In this document: in pieces, positions 42,036 to 50,933 of the stretch | Layout: every line of letters starts with the position of its first letter | Numbering within the stretch: the stretch's first letter is position 1 | Source: an uncultured Prevotellaceae bacterium | GTDB taxonomy: Bacteria > Bacteroidota > Bacteroidia > Bacteroidales > Bacteroidaceae | Length of the DNA stretch: 52,649 nucleotides | Direction: 5' to 3' | Assembly (NCBI GenBank): GCA_900316505.1 | Contig: ONDH01000024.1 | Location: forward strand, 1-52,649 | Program-made: the position numbers and the translations under genes | The notes under the pieces: generated by a model | What the model saw: the letters and a program-made list of their open reading frames with translations, nothing else | The model's database searches: none | What the model was told of the DNA's origin: nothing

Positions 42036-42527
42036 TCAGAACTTTCGGAAAATAAGACACACTTGGTCTGACTTCAGCACCAATCGCGTATCAGTCAATG
42101 CTTCCACTCGGTAGGTGGCTTTGATTTTCTGCGAATCATCTTCGTCAGTTTGTCCATACACGCCCCAAGGGTGAAGGAGTTCTGCTTCTTCTGAAGAAAC
42201 CCAGACATTGTCGTCTGTGTCTTTTTCATAACGTGCTTCTTGGCAGAAGTCCTTCAAGACGATGTTGCCTTCCTCCCGATAGAAATGGGCATAATATTTG
42301 TCAGTATCAATGCCTCTGCTAGCGGTGAATTGCACCAGTCGCAGACGAAATGACCAGTAGTGTTGCTGATCCTTAACATCAAGGATGTGCCCATCAGCTG
42401 TTTCGATGCTCATCAATTGCCACATGCCGTCCAACTGACCATTATCTGGCATCTTATCGCAAGCGGTACTAAGACTCATGGCAAGCAGAATCAAAATGGT
42501 ATATATCTTATGGTGTAATGGTCTCAT
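42036..42527 (-). CDS. Small lipocalin-like lipoprotein
   Basis: A 163-residue protein with a lipoprotein signal (about 1-22; YTILILLAMSLSTAC). The mature part begins with DGMWQLMSIETADGHILD and has a beta-barrel pattern with YWSFRLRLVQF, similar to lipocalin-like proteins of Bacteroidetes. An upstream frame to 42641 overlaps the Wzi gene; the ATG at 42527 starts the signal. It follows the Wzi gene by 11 bases and probably shares its transcript. Function is unknown, perhaps envelope assembly. Confidence 0.8.
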   Translation of the reverse strand: MRPLHHKIYTILILLAMSLSTACDKMPDNGQLDGMWQLMSIETADGHILDVKDQQHYWSFRLRLVQFTASRGIDTDKYYAHFYREEGNIVLKDFCQEARYEKDTDDNVWVSSEEAELLHPWGVYGQTDEDDSQKIKATYRVEALTDTRLVLKSDQVCLIFRKF

Positions 42528-42538
42528 ATAACGTTTTT

Positions 42539-44026
42539 TTATGGAATGAGGATACCTTTCTTCCTGATTTTTAGTTGGAATCCAGTGTTGTTGCCATTGA
42601 TGTCGCCATGATCCAATCCTAATCCCAGTTGGGCAGACCATCCTTTAAATTGTTTGGGCGCATAGTCCACCTCTAACAGCCCATGCCATTGTCTCTGCAT
42701 ATCGGATAAGGGGAAATAATAACAACCCCAATTCTGTGTCAGTGATAGGAGAAAGCGCCAATTGACCTCGGAACAGGGATTACCATCCAAACCTATGTGC
42801 CATGCCTGTACACGGTTATTAAAAAAGAAGAGTTCATGTGGCGAGTTGTAGAGTGGAGCAGTGATGAATGGATGCCCCATCGTCATGCCCCAATGTTGCC
42901 AACCTGCATAATTGCTGTGGTTGTAGTAGTTGTCAACACCCGCAATGGCATCGGGCATGTTGTGGGTGGCATCGTGATAAACAGGACCAGCCTGGTCTTT
43001 GGTACTGAGATGCTCTACTAACACATGACTGACCCATCGATTATGGGGTAGGGTGGCGTCTATACCTAACAAATGGTCGTAGATGCCATATTGGAAAGTC
43101 AGCATGGAGTGATCCTCGAAAAAGCGCTCGGCATAGGTACGGACAGCCCAGCCTTTCCCTTTCCATTGTAATGCGACGTTATAGGAGCCCAGCTGATTCC
43201 CTTCCACATTGGTTACCGTCCCATCGGTTTCGTCACCATTGCTGCCCATAGGCCAGAAAGCATGCCAGAAGGCATTGAGGTTCTCTGGATGGTGTAAAGG
43301 AATACTCTTATCTCTATGGTTGCGTCCTGTGATGTTGTAACTGGTGCCCCCAAACTGAGCAAACATCTGGATGCCCACCACTCCAGTCAGGGGGAAACGA
43401 TCTTCTCGTCCAAAGTGCATGTAGAAGGCTTTCTCATGCGTCAGGATATTCCCCGTACGTTTGGTCTCTTCTGCTGCCCACGATTTCTGCCAATGTCCGT
43501 CAGTGGTCATACCATATCCTAAACGTCCACTCAGTTTCCACCAATGATTGGTAAAGGGGACACTGAACTCATCTACCTCCACCAAAACTTGTGGGGTAGG
43601 CGTGGCATTGATGCCTAAACTCATACCGCCACTGGTCAAGTGGTTGTTGCGCAAATCAATGGCACGTTCTTTCGCACCAATAATGACAGATATTTTTTTA
43701 TAGGCAGCCTCTGCATAAGCTTGATGTACCATCACGTTGGCAACACCATTCTGTGTGGCAACCAAGTCAATCCCATATCCCAACCTCCATTGACGAAGAG
43801 AATCATGATCCATGGAACGGAAAAGTCCTGCCCTTTCATAAGCGGAATTGCGTTCTATAGAACCCAGCCCTTGCCGATTCGCTGTCAACCAAAGCGGTGC
43901 ATTATCTCCTGTAGATAACGTCCCTGATGTCTCAATCGAATAAGAAATGCCTTTACCCAGATCAGGTGACTGGGCAAAGGCATGGATGGATATTGCCAAT
44001 AATGAGATTGTTAGAACATTCTTCAT
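42539..44026 (-). CDS. Wzi-type capsule assembly protein
   Basis: Outer-membrane beta-barrel of 495 residues in the Capsule_assembly_Wzi family, thought to fix capsular polysaccharide to the cell surface. A signal peptide (1-18; TISLLAISIHAFAQ) is followed by YSIETSGTLSTGDNAPLWLTANRQG, a typical start in Bacteroidetes. Amphipathic strands run through the rest, with NNYYNHSNYAGWQHWGMTMG near the end. It lies at the edge of the exopolysaccharide locus but on the strand of rny, 21 bases after it. Confidence 0.9.
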   Translation of the reverse strand: MKNVLTISLLAISIHAFAQSPDLGKGISYSIETSGTLSTGDNAPLWLTANRQGLGSIERNSAYERAGLFRSMDHDSLRQWRLGYGIDLVATQNGVANVMVHQAYAEAAYKKISVIIGAKERAIDLRNNHLTSGGMSLGINATPTPQVLVEVDEFSVPFTNHWWKLSGRLGYGMTTDGHWQKSWAAEETKRTGNILTHEKAFYMHFGREDRFPLTGVVGIQMFAQFGGTSYNITGRNHRDKSIPLHHPENLNAFWHAFWPMGSNGDETDGTVTNVEGNQLGSYNVALQWKGKGWAVRTYAERFFEDHSMLTFQYGIYDHLLGIDATLPHNRWVSHVLVEHLSTKDQAGPVYHDATHNMPDAIAGVDNYYNHSNYAGWQHWGMTMGHPFITAPLYNSPHELFFFNNRVQAWHIGLDGNPCSEVNWRFLLSLTQNWGCYYFPLSDMQRQWHGLLEVDYAPKQFKGWSAQLGLGLDHGDINGNNTGFQLKIRKKGILIP

Positions 44027-44047
44027 GTTGATGGCAAGATGAGTTCT

Positions 44048-45568
44048 TTACTTGGCGAATGCAACTGCGCGAGTTTCGCGGATGACTGTGATTTTCACCT
44101 GTCCAGGATAAGTCATCTCGTCCTGAATCTTCTTTGCGATGTCTGCACTGAGTGCATCAATCTCCTTGTCGGAAATTTTATCTGCGCCTACGATTACACG
44201 CAATTCGCGACCAGCCTGAATAGCATAGGTCTTGGTCACACCAGGATAGCTTGCTGCCAGATTCTCAAGGTCATTAAGACGTTTGAGGTATGCCTCGACG
44301 ATTTCACGGCGTGCGCCTGGACGTGCACCACTGATGGCATCACATACCTGTACGATAGGTGCCAACAATGTGGTCATTTCCATTTCGTCGTGGTGAGCAC
44401 CAATCGCATTGCAGATGTCTGGCTTCTCTTTGTATTTCTCTGCTAACTGTGCACCATATAGTGCGTGTGGAATTTCGATTTGTTCATCAGGCACCTTGCC
44501 GATGTCGTGTAAAAGTCCCGCGCGTCGAGCTTTTTTGGGATTGAGCCCCAGCTCTGCGGCCATCACCGCACAAAGATTGGCTGTTTCACGAGCATGTTGC
44601 AAGAGGTTCTGACCATAAGATGAGCGGTATTTCATTTTACCTACGATACGTACCAATTCTGGGTGCAAGCCATGTACGCCCATATCAATACATGTGCGTT
44701 TACCAGTCTCAACTATTTCGTCCTCAACCTGTTTCTTGACCTTGCTAACAACCTCCTCAATTCGGGCTGGATGGATGCGTCCGTCTGCCACAAGTTGATG
44801 GAGAGCAAGACGGCAAATCTCGCGGCGTATTGGGTCAAATGCACTAATGACAATTGCTTCAGGGGTGTCATCCACAACAATTTCAGTACCAGTGGCAGCC
44901 TCCAATGCACGGATGTTACGTCCTTCGCGACCAATCACACGACCCTTCACCTCGTCTGATTCAATGTGGAATACACTGACAGAGTTCTCCACGGCTGTTT
45001 CTGATGCGATGCGCTGAATAGACTTGATAACAATCTTTTTGGCTTCCTGGTTGGCAGTCATCTTCGCCTCGTCAATGATTTCGTTAATATACTGCTGAGC
45101 CTGTGTTTTAGCCTCATCTTTCAAGGATTCAATGAGGGACTCTCTGGCTTCTTCTGTTGTCAAGCCTGAGATGGCCTCCAATTTCGAACGTTGGTCAGTG
45201 ATGAGCACATCCAGCTTTTCTTGCTGTTTTGCAAGGTTGATTCTTTGAGATTCCACCTCGTTTTGTTTCTTCTGAATGTCCTCATTCTGCTGATTCAGTG
45301 TAAGTTCTCGCTGCTTCAGTTTGTTCTCGTATGCTTGCATCTTTTGGTTCCGTTGGTTGGCTTCCTTGTCCAACTCGGACTTTCTGTTCAAGAACTTTTC
45401 TTTGAGTTCCAACTGCTTCTTTTCCTTGAGCGCTTCTGCCTCAATTTCAGCTTCTTTAATGATTTGATTATACCTCTGCTTGATGATGTAGCGGAACAGT
45501 GTGAAACCAATCACACCTCCTAAAATCAAGCAGCCAATAGCAATGCTTATTGTTATGATTATATCCAT
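44048..45568 (-). CDS. rny: Ribonuclease Y
   Basis: Membrane-anchored endoribonuclease that begins mRNA decay. The 506 residues have an N-terminal helix (about 3-25; [21 protein letters not shown]), a long coiled coil (30-150), a KH domain (about 195-265; [19 protein letters not shown]) and an HD domain with [12 protein letters not shown] (about 350) and [11 protein letters not shown]. All metal-binding His/Asp are present. The gene follows zapA with a 161-base spacer that holds a candidate 6S-like RNA. Confidence 0.96.
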   Translation of the reverse strand: MDIIITISIAIGCLILGGVIGFTLFRYIIKQRYNQIIKEAEIEAEALKEKKQLELKEKFLNRKSELDKEANQRNQKMQAYENKLKQRELTLNQQNEDIQKKQNEVESQRINLAKQQEKLDVLITDQRSKLEAISGLTTEEARESLIESLKDEAKTQAQQYINEIIDEAKMTANQEAKKIVIKSIQRIASETAVENSVSVFHIESDEVKGRVIGREGRNIRALEAATGTEIVVDDTPEAIVISAFDPIRREICRLALHQLVADGRIHPARIEEVVSKVKKQVEDEIVETGKRTCIDMGVHGLHPELVRIVGKMKYRSSYGQNLLQHARETANLCAVMAAELGLNPKKARRAGLLHDIGKVPDEQIEIPHALYGAQLAEKYKEKPDICNAIGAHHDEMEMTTLLAPIVQVCDAISGARPGARREIVEAYLKRLNDLENLAASYPGVTKTYAIQAGRELRVIVGADKISDKEIDALSADIAKKIQDEMTYPGQVKITVIRETRAVAFAK

Positions 45569-45603
45569 GTTAATTGTTTTGTTTATTAGGTTTTACAATA
45601 TAA

Positions 45604-45729
45604 GAAAAGCACAACTCAAGTCATTCACATCTGGATATTTATGTGAACACCTGAAATTGTGCCTTAAAGTTCGTATTATGGAAAACAGCTCACATGTGCA
45701 GTGATGAGATGTGAAGGCTGTTGAGAGTC
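45604..45729 (-). ncRNA. Candidate 6S-like RNA between zapA and rny
   Basis: On the minus strand the spacer can fold as one long rod: CTCAA (45721-45725) pairs with TTGAG (45615-45619), and TTCACATCT (45707-45715) pairs with AGATGTGAA (45624-45632). Inside is a large bubble of about 11 and 8 unpaired bases, then ATGTGA/TCACAT closing a terminal arm. A closing stem, open central bubble and apical arm is the 6S RNA plan, by which it mimics an open promoter and binds RNA polymerase. TTTTC follows. The size of about 125 nt is short for 6S but near the compact Bacteroidetes/Flavobacteria 6S type as I recall it. zapA is a common 6S neighbour in other bacteria. An alternative fold of two local hairpins exists. 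Confidence 0.5.
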
Positions 45730-46023
45730 CTACTTGATGTCGAGTGATTCCATCTCTTTCTCAAGATCATGCATCATTTCCATGTATGGCTGTGTGTCAG
45801 TCCTCGCTGATGCTTTCACGGCTTCAGCAGAAGTGTTAAGCATTGCCATTACATAGTAGTACTTGTCATTTGTCAAGTTTGGATAAGCATCGCGCAATCT
45901 CTGAATGCGGCGCTGGATATTGGTCGCAGCGTCACGGTACACCTTTTCCTCCTCAGGCGATGAAACCTGAAGCGGCAATTGGATGCCTTCAATCGTTACG
46001 TTGATGTTTAGTTTGTTTGCCAT
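45730..46023 (-). CDS. zapA: Cell division protein ZapA
   Basis: ZapA binds FtsZ filaments and promotes Z-ring bundling. The 97 residues have the ZapA globular start (LNINVTIEGIQLPLQVSSPEEEKVYRDAATNIQRR, in pieces) and a C-terminal coiled coil. It is 57 bases after the ZapB-like gene. Confidence 0.92.
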   Translation of the reverse strand: MANKLNINVTIEGIQLPLQVSSPEEEKVYRDAATNIQRRIQRLRDAYPNLTNDKYYYVMAMLNTSAEAVKASARTDTQPYMEMMHDLEKEMESLDIK

Positions 46024-46080
46024 GACAGATGTACTCTTTTGGGGTGGATAAGCATCGTCCTTGTGTTTCCGTCAGAACGC

Positions 46081-46407
46081 TTATTCATTTATATCGCTAC
46101 CGTCACCTTCTGTGCCAGTGGATAAAATGTTGATACATTTGTTGATTTCTCGAACCAGTTTTGTGATCTTCATCTTTGATTCCTTGATGTCGGTATCGCT
46201 GATTTCAATCATTTTGGCCAATTTCAGATTGTTGTAATCATCCTTGCTCTGAGCCAATTCGGCTTGGAGCTTCTTGATTTCCTCGTCCTTGCCTTCCAGT
46301 TCGGCATACAGGTCGGCATTTTCTTGCTTAAGCACACGAAATTGAGCGATGACTTGACGTACTTTCGCTTCAAACTTCTTCATTGACTGTCTTTCTTCTT
46401 CTGTCAT
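46081..46407 (-). CDS. Small coiled-coil protein (ZapB-like position)
   Basis: A 108-residue protein that is almost all coiled coil (about 5-70; FEAKVRQVIAQFRVLKQEN, LYAELEGKDEEIKKLQAEL), then IEISDTDIKESKMKITKLVREINKCINIL and an acidic end. The pattern and place before zapA suggest a division-ring accessory with ZapB-like role; this is inference, as sequence similarity to ZapB cannot be judged by eye. Confidence 0.75.
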   Translation of the reverse strand: MTEEERQSMKKFEAKVRQVIAQFRVLKQENADLYAELEGKDEEIKKLQAELAQSKDDYNNLKLAKMIEISDTDIKESKMKITKLVREINKCINILSTGTEGDGSDINE

Positions 46408-46565
46408 TTGAATGTTGGTGTGCGTTAAACGTGGATTACAAAAATTTTTGCAAAATTAAATAAATGGATGGATTTAACAAACCCTTTTGGATTTTTTTTC
46501 TTGTTTGTTGATGAAAAAGTTGAAAAGACAATATATTTTTGTCTATTTCTTAGCTTTTTAACTCC

Positions 46566-47207
46566 TTATTTTTTGATTTTTGCTTGAGCCTTTGCCACTT
46601 CTTCGTCAGATGGGTTTGGTTCTTTCTTTGCCAAGGTGATGAGGTTGTAGACATATTCTTGTATCCAGGCTTCACTGAATCCCAACATCTGCTGATAGCG
46701 ACGCACTGAGAATACAGATTTTCTCACACCATCGTCATCCCAAGTGTCTTTGGTTAAAATGTCATGTACAGTGCTGTCCGTCAACTTCTTCACCATCTTC
46801 TTCATGAACCCAGGTATGCGGAACTTCCATTTCAGAATGTTTCCCACTAACATCATGGTGTCTTGGGTAAATCCTTGGAACATGTAAAGATAACGACCTA
46901 TGTCATTCTGAGTGCGGCATCCCTTCTTGATGCTTTGGTCTATCTCTTTGAAGAAACCGTCACTGATGCCATATAGGTCTTGGAGCATCTTGGCACATGC
47001 CTTTTTCTCACCAAGCCCCAATTTGTTGTTGATAGTCGCAACATGAAGCGTGCGCTTGAAGGTCAGCAGGTCGGGTAAAGCGGACAAATTGGATATGCCT
47101 AAGTTGGCTGCCAATACGCTTTGAAAGTAAACACGAATCAAAGTCATGAAATCTTCCATCCCTCCTACATTCTCCTTCTTTTTCTTGAAAATATCTAAGA
47201 AAGCCAT
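46566..47207 (-). CDS. Conserved-looking hypothetical protein
   Basis: A 213-residue soluble, lysine-rich and mainly helical protein with no signal peptide. Features: AFLDIFKKKKENVGGMEDFM at the start, a middle with KKACAKMLQDLYGISDGFFKEID, FQGFTQDTMMLVGNILKWKFRIP, and the basic end AKAQAKIKK. I do not recognise the family. It stands alone between the zap/rny run and the upp promoter region. The stretch MMLVGNILKWKFRIPGFMKKMVKKL is amphipathic and could touch a membrane. Confidence 0.75.
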   Translation of the reverse strand: MAFLDIFKKKKENVGGMEDFMTLIRVYFQSVLAANLGISNLSALPDLLTFKRTLHVATINNKLGLGEKKACAKMLQDLYGISDGFFKEIDQSIKKGCRTQNDIGRYLYMFQGFTQDTMMLVGNILKWKFRIPGFMKKMVKKLTDSTVHDILTKDTWDDDGVRKSVFSVRRYQQMLGFSEAWIQEYVYNLITLAKKEPNPSDEEVAKAQAKIKK

Positions 47208-47306
47208 TTTTTATGTATTTGTTATGAAAATGTTTTTTTATTTAAGTCTCGTAAGCTCTACTTTTGGGAAGTTAAGGAGTTATCGCTACGCTTAGTTGAC
47301 AGACTC

Positions 47307-47355
47307 ATCGTACATCGTACATTGTTCATCGTACATCGTACATCGTACATCGTTC
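47307..47355. repeat. Heptamer array (ATCGTAC)n
   Basis: Seven seven-base units without any shift in phase: ATCGTAC five times, ATTGTTC once and ATCGTTC once. It lies between divergent genes. Confidence 0.92.
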
Positions 47356-47518
47356 CCTACTCGCTTTGCATAAGACTACACTTTATCTATAGATTGCCGG
47401 CATATGCCGAAGAGACAAATTGACTAATTTTATGCAAAGTTATGGAAAAAATGTAAAAACAAAAACTTTTCGAACAGAATTTTTTAATTAAATAGTTTTA
47501 TAAGTGGAAAAATATCTT

Positions 47519-47526
47519 TACCTTTG
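47519..47526 (+). promoter_or_regulatory. -7 element of the upp promoter
   Basis: TACCTTTG matches TAnnTTTG. The start of transcription would be near 47533, only about 40 bases before the upp ATG at 47574. The -33 region is GTTTTA. Confidence 0.55.
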
Positions 47527-47573
47527 CATCATTATAATAGATGAGAGGTTGCCTCTTCAATCATGAAGTAACG

Positions 47574-48236
47574 ATGAAAGTAATCAATTTCGCCAAGCAA
47601 AACACTGTTATTAACCAGTATGTTGCAGAATTGCGTGATATCAACATCCAGAAGGATCGCGCGCGTTTTCGATATAATTTGGCTCGTATAGGCCAGATGA
47701 TGGCATATGAAATCAGCAAGACATTCCATTATTCAGAAAAGACCATAGAGACACCCCTTGCTACAGCTCAAGCATCCACAGCTGATAATGAGATTGTTCT
47801 TGGCACTATATTCCGTGCTGGTTTACCATTTCATCAAGGTTTTCTCGATGTGTTCGACAATGCAGGCAATGCTTTTGTCTCCGCATACCGTTACTACAAA
47901 GACAAGGAGTGCAAGACTGTTGACATCAAGATAGAATATATAGCCTCTCCCGATTTGACGGGAAAGACACTCATTATTGCCGACCCTATGTTGGCAACGG
48001 GCGGAAGCCTCGAATTGGGTTACCATGCCTTTTGTACAAAGGGAATTCCCGCAACAGTTCACCTTTGCAGCGTCATTGCCTCTCAGAAAGGGGTTGATTA
48101 CATCAAGAAAGCCTTCGCTGACTATGGCAACGTGACGCTTTGGTGTGCAGCCATTGATCCTGATTTGAATGAACATTGTTATATTGTGCCAGGATTAGGT
48201 GATGCGGGCGATTTGGCTTATGGTGACAAACTTTAG
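47574..48236 (+). CDS. upp: Uracil phosphoribosyltransferase
   Basis: Salvages uracil with PRPP to UMP. The 220 residues contain the type I PRTase PRPP loop IIADPMLATGGS and the uracil-binding region near the C-terminus (YIVPGLGDAGDLAYGD). The start MKVINFAKQNTVINQYVAELRD (in pieces) matches the Bacteroidetes group. An earlier in-frame ATG at 47541 lies eight bases from the predicted transcription start and would add 11 residues; 47574 is preferred. Confidence 0.94.
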   Translation: MKVINFAKQNTVINQYVAELRDINIQKDRARFRYNLARIGQMMAYEISKTFHYSEKTIETPLATAQASTADNEIVLGTIFRAGLPFHQGFLDVFDNAGNAFVSAYRYYKDKECKTVDIKIEYIASPDLTGKTLIIADPMLATGGSLELGYHAFCTKGIPATVHLCSVIASQKGVDYIKKAFADYGNVTLWCAAIDPDLNEHCYIVPGLGDAGDLAYGDKL

Positions 48237-48257
48237 TATTTACTAATTAAAACTAAA

Positions 48258-48368
48258 ATGGACTCAGACAGTTATCCGGCGGAAAACAGTGGCCGCCTTA
48301 CAAATTCTGTTGACAATCACATGATGAACGACAAAAAGAAAGGTTTATACGTATGGATTCTCAGATAA
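48258..48368 (+). CDS. Possible small ORF overlapping the CNNM gene start
   Basis: A 36-codon frame beginning MDSDSYPAENSGRLTNSV and ending in TAA at 48366-48368, 16 bases into the next gene in another frame. It is hydrophilic and not recognised. Its stop lies just past the next ATG, an arrangement that could couple translation. It may equally be chance. Confidence 0.25.
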   Translation: MDSDSYPAENSGRLTNSVDNHMMNDKKKGLYVWILR

Positions 48369-49432
48369 GCCTTTTAATCATCTACATGTTGCTGTCGTTA
48401 ATCATTTCGGCACTTTGTTCAGTACTCGAAGCAACACTATTATCCACCCCTATGTCATATATCACCACCCTTGAGACACAAGGTGCCAAGGGATGGGAAC
48501 GCCTCAAGCAGTATAAGACCAACATTGACCGTCCTATTTCTGCTATCTTGATTGTCAACACGATTGCTAATACTGTAGGAGCCTCTTTGGTGGGCTCAAC
48601 CGCTGCAGGATATGCATCCACCCATTATGCAACATCTGACGCAACCAGTATCTTTGTGGGTATTGTGTCGGGTGTGTTTACTTTCCTTATTCTTGTATTC
48701 TCTGAAATTGTTCCTAAGACAATAGGCTCCACCTATTGGAGGAAACTTGCATTGCCGGCAAGCCGCGTAATACATATATTTATTATTTTGACCTATGTGT
48801 TGGTGATTCTGCTGGAGAAATTGACGCACATGGTTGGCAACACCTCCACTCAAGAGTCCGTCACGCGTGATGAAGTGGCTGCTATGGTCACGGTGGGAAC
48901 AGAAGAAGGCGTGCTTGAGAAGAAGGAGAACCGTATGATTCAGAATCTGCTCAAGTTGGACAGCGTGGCTGCACATGAGATTATGACGCCCAGCGTGGTG
49001 GTTGCCATGGCAGAGGAGGAAATGACGCTGAGAGAGTTCTATCATGATGAAGAATACAAGAATTTCTCGCGTATTCCCGTTTATAAGGGAGAAGAGAGTG
49101 ACTATATCACTGGCTATGTGCTTCGTCAGGAAATATTGGAGCGATTGGCAGAAGACAAGTTTGACACGAAATTGGGTGAACTGGCTCGTCCAATCCTTTC
49201 CTTCTCAGAAGACGAGGATGTATCTGCCATTTGGGAGAAACTGTTGGAGAAGAAAGAGCATATCTCCATCATCATTGACGAATATGGTACGTTGCGCGGA
49301 ATCGTCACCCTTGAAGATGTGATTGAAACCATGTTGGGCTTTGAAATCGTGGATGAGAAAGACGAAGTGGTGGATATGCAGGAGTTGGCGAAGGCACAAT
49401 GGAAACAGATGCAAAAAGAACAGCATAAGTGA
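48353..49432 (+). CDS. CNNM-domain / CBS-pair membrane protein (HlyC/CorC-like, no CorC domain)
   Basis: A 359-residue protein of the CNNM family (Mg2+/Co2+ efflux-related). Residues 1-160 are the DUF21 membrane domain (LLIIYMLLSLIISALCSVLEA, IVNTIANTVGASLVGS, FSEIVPKTIGSTYWRKLA). A CBS pair (about 205-330) has ENRMIQNLLKLDSVAAHEIMTP and IIIDEYGTLRGIVTLEDVIE. The C-terminal CorC_HlyC domain found in many homologues is absent; the chain ends soon after the second CBS. The stop TGA overlaps the ATG of tcdA. Confidence 0.9.
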   Translation: MDSQISLLIIYMLLSLIISALCSVLEATLLSTPMSYITTLETQGAKGWERLKQYKTNIDRPISAILIVNTIANTVGASLVGSTAAGYASTHYATSDATSIFVGIVSGVFTFLILVFSEIVPKTIGSTYWRKLALPASRVIHIFIILTYVLVILLEKLTHMVGNTSTQESVTRDEVAAMVTVGTEEGVLEKKENRMIQNLLKLDSVAAHEIMTPSVVVAMAEEEMTLREFYHDEEYKNFSRIPVYKGEESDYITGYVLRQEILERLAEDKFDTKLGELARPILSFSEDEDVSAIWEKLLEKKEHISIIIDEYGTLRGIVTLEDVIETMLGFEIVDEKDEVVDMQELAKAQWKQMQKEQHK

Positions 49433-50235
49433 TGGCACGCGGTATATTCAGAAGGGAAGAACTGTTGTTGGGAGCTGACATGATGGAGGTGATAGCCTCT
49501 AAGCGTGTGATTATTTTCGGAGTGGGGGGCGTAGGTTCTTGGTGCGCCGAGAGCCTCGTGCGTTCGGGAATCGAACAGCTCACCGTCGTCGATTCTGACC
49601 GTGTCTGTATGACGAATGTGAACCGCCAGCTGATGGCGACAACGAAGACTGTTGGCAAGGTGAAGGTGGATGTGCTCAAGGAACGTCTCCTTGACATCAA
49701 TCCTGCAGCCAACATCACAGCCATCCAAGACATCTACAGTGCTGAGACAGCAGAGTCTTTCCACCTCTCATCCTACGATTACATCATCGATGCCATTGAC
49801 TCGCTGAAAGACAAGGCGGATCTGATTCTTCGTGCCACCAAGACGGATGCCAAGCTTTTTGCATCGATGGGTGCAGCTTTGAAGATGGATCCCACGAAGA
49901 TATCTGTTGCGGAATTTTGGAAGGTGAAAGGTTGCCCGTTGGCAGCTGCACTTCGTCGCAAGTTCAAACACAACAAGACATTCCCAAGCAAGAAGTTTCA
50001 ATGTGTGTATAGTGAGGAATTGCTTCGGAATCGTGGCGAGAACAAGAGTTGCGGAACCTCACAATGCTTGTGTCCCAAAGCTGCGGAAGGTCCAGGTCGT
50101 GCTGACTTGCTCAATCATGAGTGGTGTACTTCCAAAGCCCAAATCAATGGTACCATTGCACACACCACAGCCATTTTCGGATTCACCCTTGCAGGCCTCT
50201 TAATCCAAGACATTTGTAAATCTTACGAAGAGTGA
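49432..50235 (+). CDS. tcdA: tRNA threonylcarbamoyladenosine dehydratase TcdA
   Basis: E1-like enzyme that cyclises t6A at position 37 of tRNAs, using ATP. In 267 residues: IIFGVGGVGSWCAESLVRSGI (ATP loop), LTVVDSDRVCMTNVNRQLMA, IDAIDSLKDKADLI and the late Cys-containing region SCGTSQCLCPKA. The start chosen is the ATG at 49432 inside the previous stop (TGATG); a GTG one codon upstream is also possible. Confidence 0.92.
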   Translation: MARGIFRREELLLGADMMEVIASKRVIIFGVGGVGSWCAESLVRSGIEQLTVVDSDRVCMTNVNRQLMATTKTVGKVKVDVLKERLLDINPAANITAIQDIYSAETAESFHLSSYDYIIDAIDSLKDKADLILRATKTDAKLFASMGAALKMDPTKISVAEFWKVKGCPLAAALRRKFKHNKTFPSKKFQCVYSEELLRNRGENKSCGTSQCLCPKAAEGPGRADLLNHEWCTSKAQINGTIAHTTAIFGFTLAGLLIQDICKSYEE

Positions 50236-50642
50236 GGTGTAAGAGGTTGCGCCGTTGGCGCCGAAGAAAAACAATGTAATGTACAATTTGACCATGTGCA
50301 ATGTACAATGGTACAATGACCATTTATTTGGCAATCTCAGATTCACTGATTTTTTCAACAACGAATAGAACTAATGAAACGAATCTTTTTCTTTTCAATG
50401 CCGTGGGGCGGCAACGAAGGAAAACGAATGGCGGGCGTTCCACATTCGGAGAAATCAGCAGGATTTCATGCGTCGGGCTTGCCCATTAAAAACGATTCGC
50501 CACATTCGGAATATTCGTTGTTGAGAATGAACACGTTATGAGCCCCCGAGAGTTGAGTTTTTCTCTATTTTTATTTGTTTTTTTATATTTTTTCTTTGGC
50601 GGCTTGCCGCAATAAAGCACTTTCTTTTAAGTCGAACTGACG
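50236..50642. other. Non-coding stretch between tcdA and the DciA-like gene
   Basis: No gene seen. It contains the heptamer array at 50271-50319, a copy of CGAATGGCGGG (50425-50435), which is the core seen in the two inverted-repeat elements, and two CCACATTCGGA-type repeats (near 50440 and 50495). The right end is T-rich and has a small GCGGC/GCCGC hairpin without a T run on the proper side. Confidence 0.55.
50271..50319. repeat. Heptamer array (AATGTAC / CAATGTA type)
   Basis: Seven degenerate seven-base units: ACAATGT, AATGTAC, AATTTGA, CCATGTG, CAATGTA, CAATGGT, ACAATGA. Less regular than the other arrays, but the period is kept. Confidence 0.6.
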
Positions 50643-50933
50643 TTAATAGAAGTGGATGTCTTCAATCACTTGTGCACCCACGTATTCGTTGAGGCGACGG
50701 GCGAGTGCTCGGTGCTCCATGAGAAGGTTCTGCTTGATGGTTGGAGAAGTGATTTGTACATGAAGAGTCTGGTTCTTGATGAAGATGTTCTCCGTGTAGC
50801 GTTGAATCTGGGCACCCATGACCACTGGCCAAGCCTCAATCAGACGGTATTGATTGTAGGGAGTCTCAATGCCGTTGATGCGCATGAACTGTTGGATGAC
50901 GCTGTCAATTCTTTCTGTATTGCTTTTTCTCAT
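50643..50933 (-). CDS. DUF721 / DciA-like protein
   Basis: A 96-residue protein of the DUF721 family. The core NQYRLIEAWPVVMGAQIQRYTENIFIKNQTLHVQ (seen in pieces) and the strand-rich KH-like end with LNEYVGAQVIEDIHFY fit. In bacteria that lack DnaC, DciA loads the replicative helicase DnaB. This is a minimal form. It follows recF on the same strand with the heptamer array as the whole spacer. Confidence 0.85.
   Translation of the reverse strand: MRKSNTERIDSVIQQFMRINGIETPYNQYRLIEAWPVVMGAQIQRYTENIFIKNQTLHVQITSPTIKQNLLMEHRALARRLNEYVGAQVIEDIHFY

Larger units (their letters stand above)
47208..47573. other. Intergenic region with heptamer array and upp promoter
   Basis: No gene seen. The right half is very AT-rich and ends in the upp promoter; the left half carries the ATCGTAC heptamer array. 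A short palindrome GCCGGCATATGCCG-like segment lies near 47396-47409. Confidence 0.6.

Noticed and set aside
50590..50616. Terminator for the DciA-like gene
   Set aside because: The GCGGC/GCCGC hairpin is followed by A residues on the minus strand, not T, so it cannot act as an intrinsic terminator for that gene.
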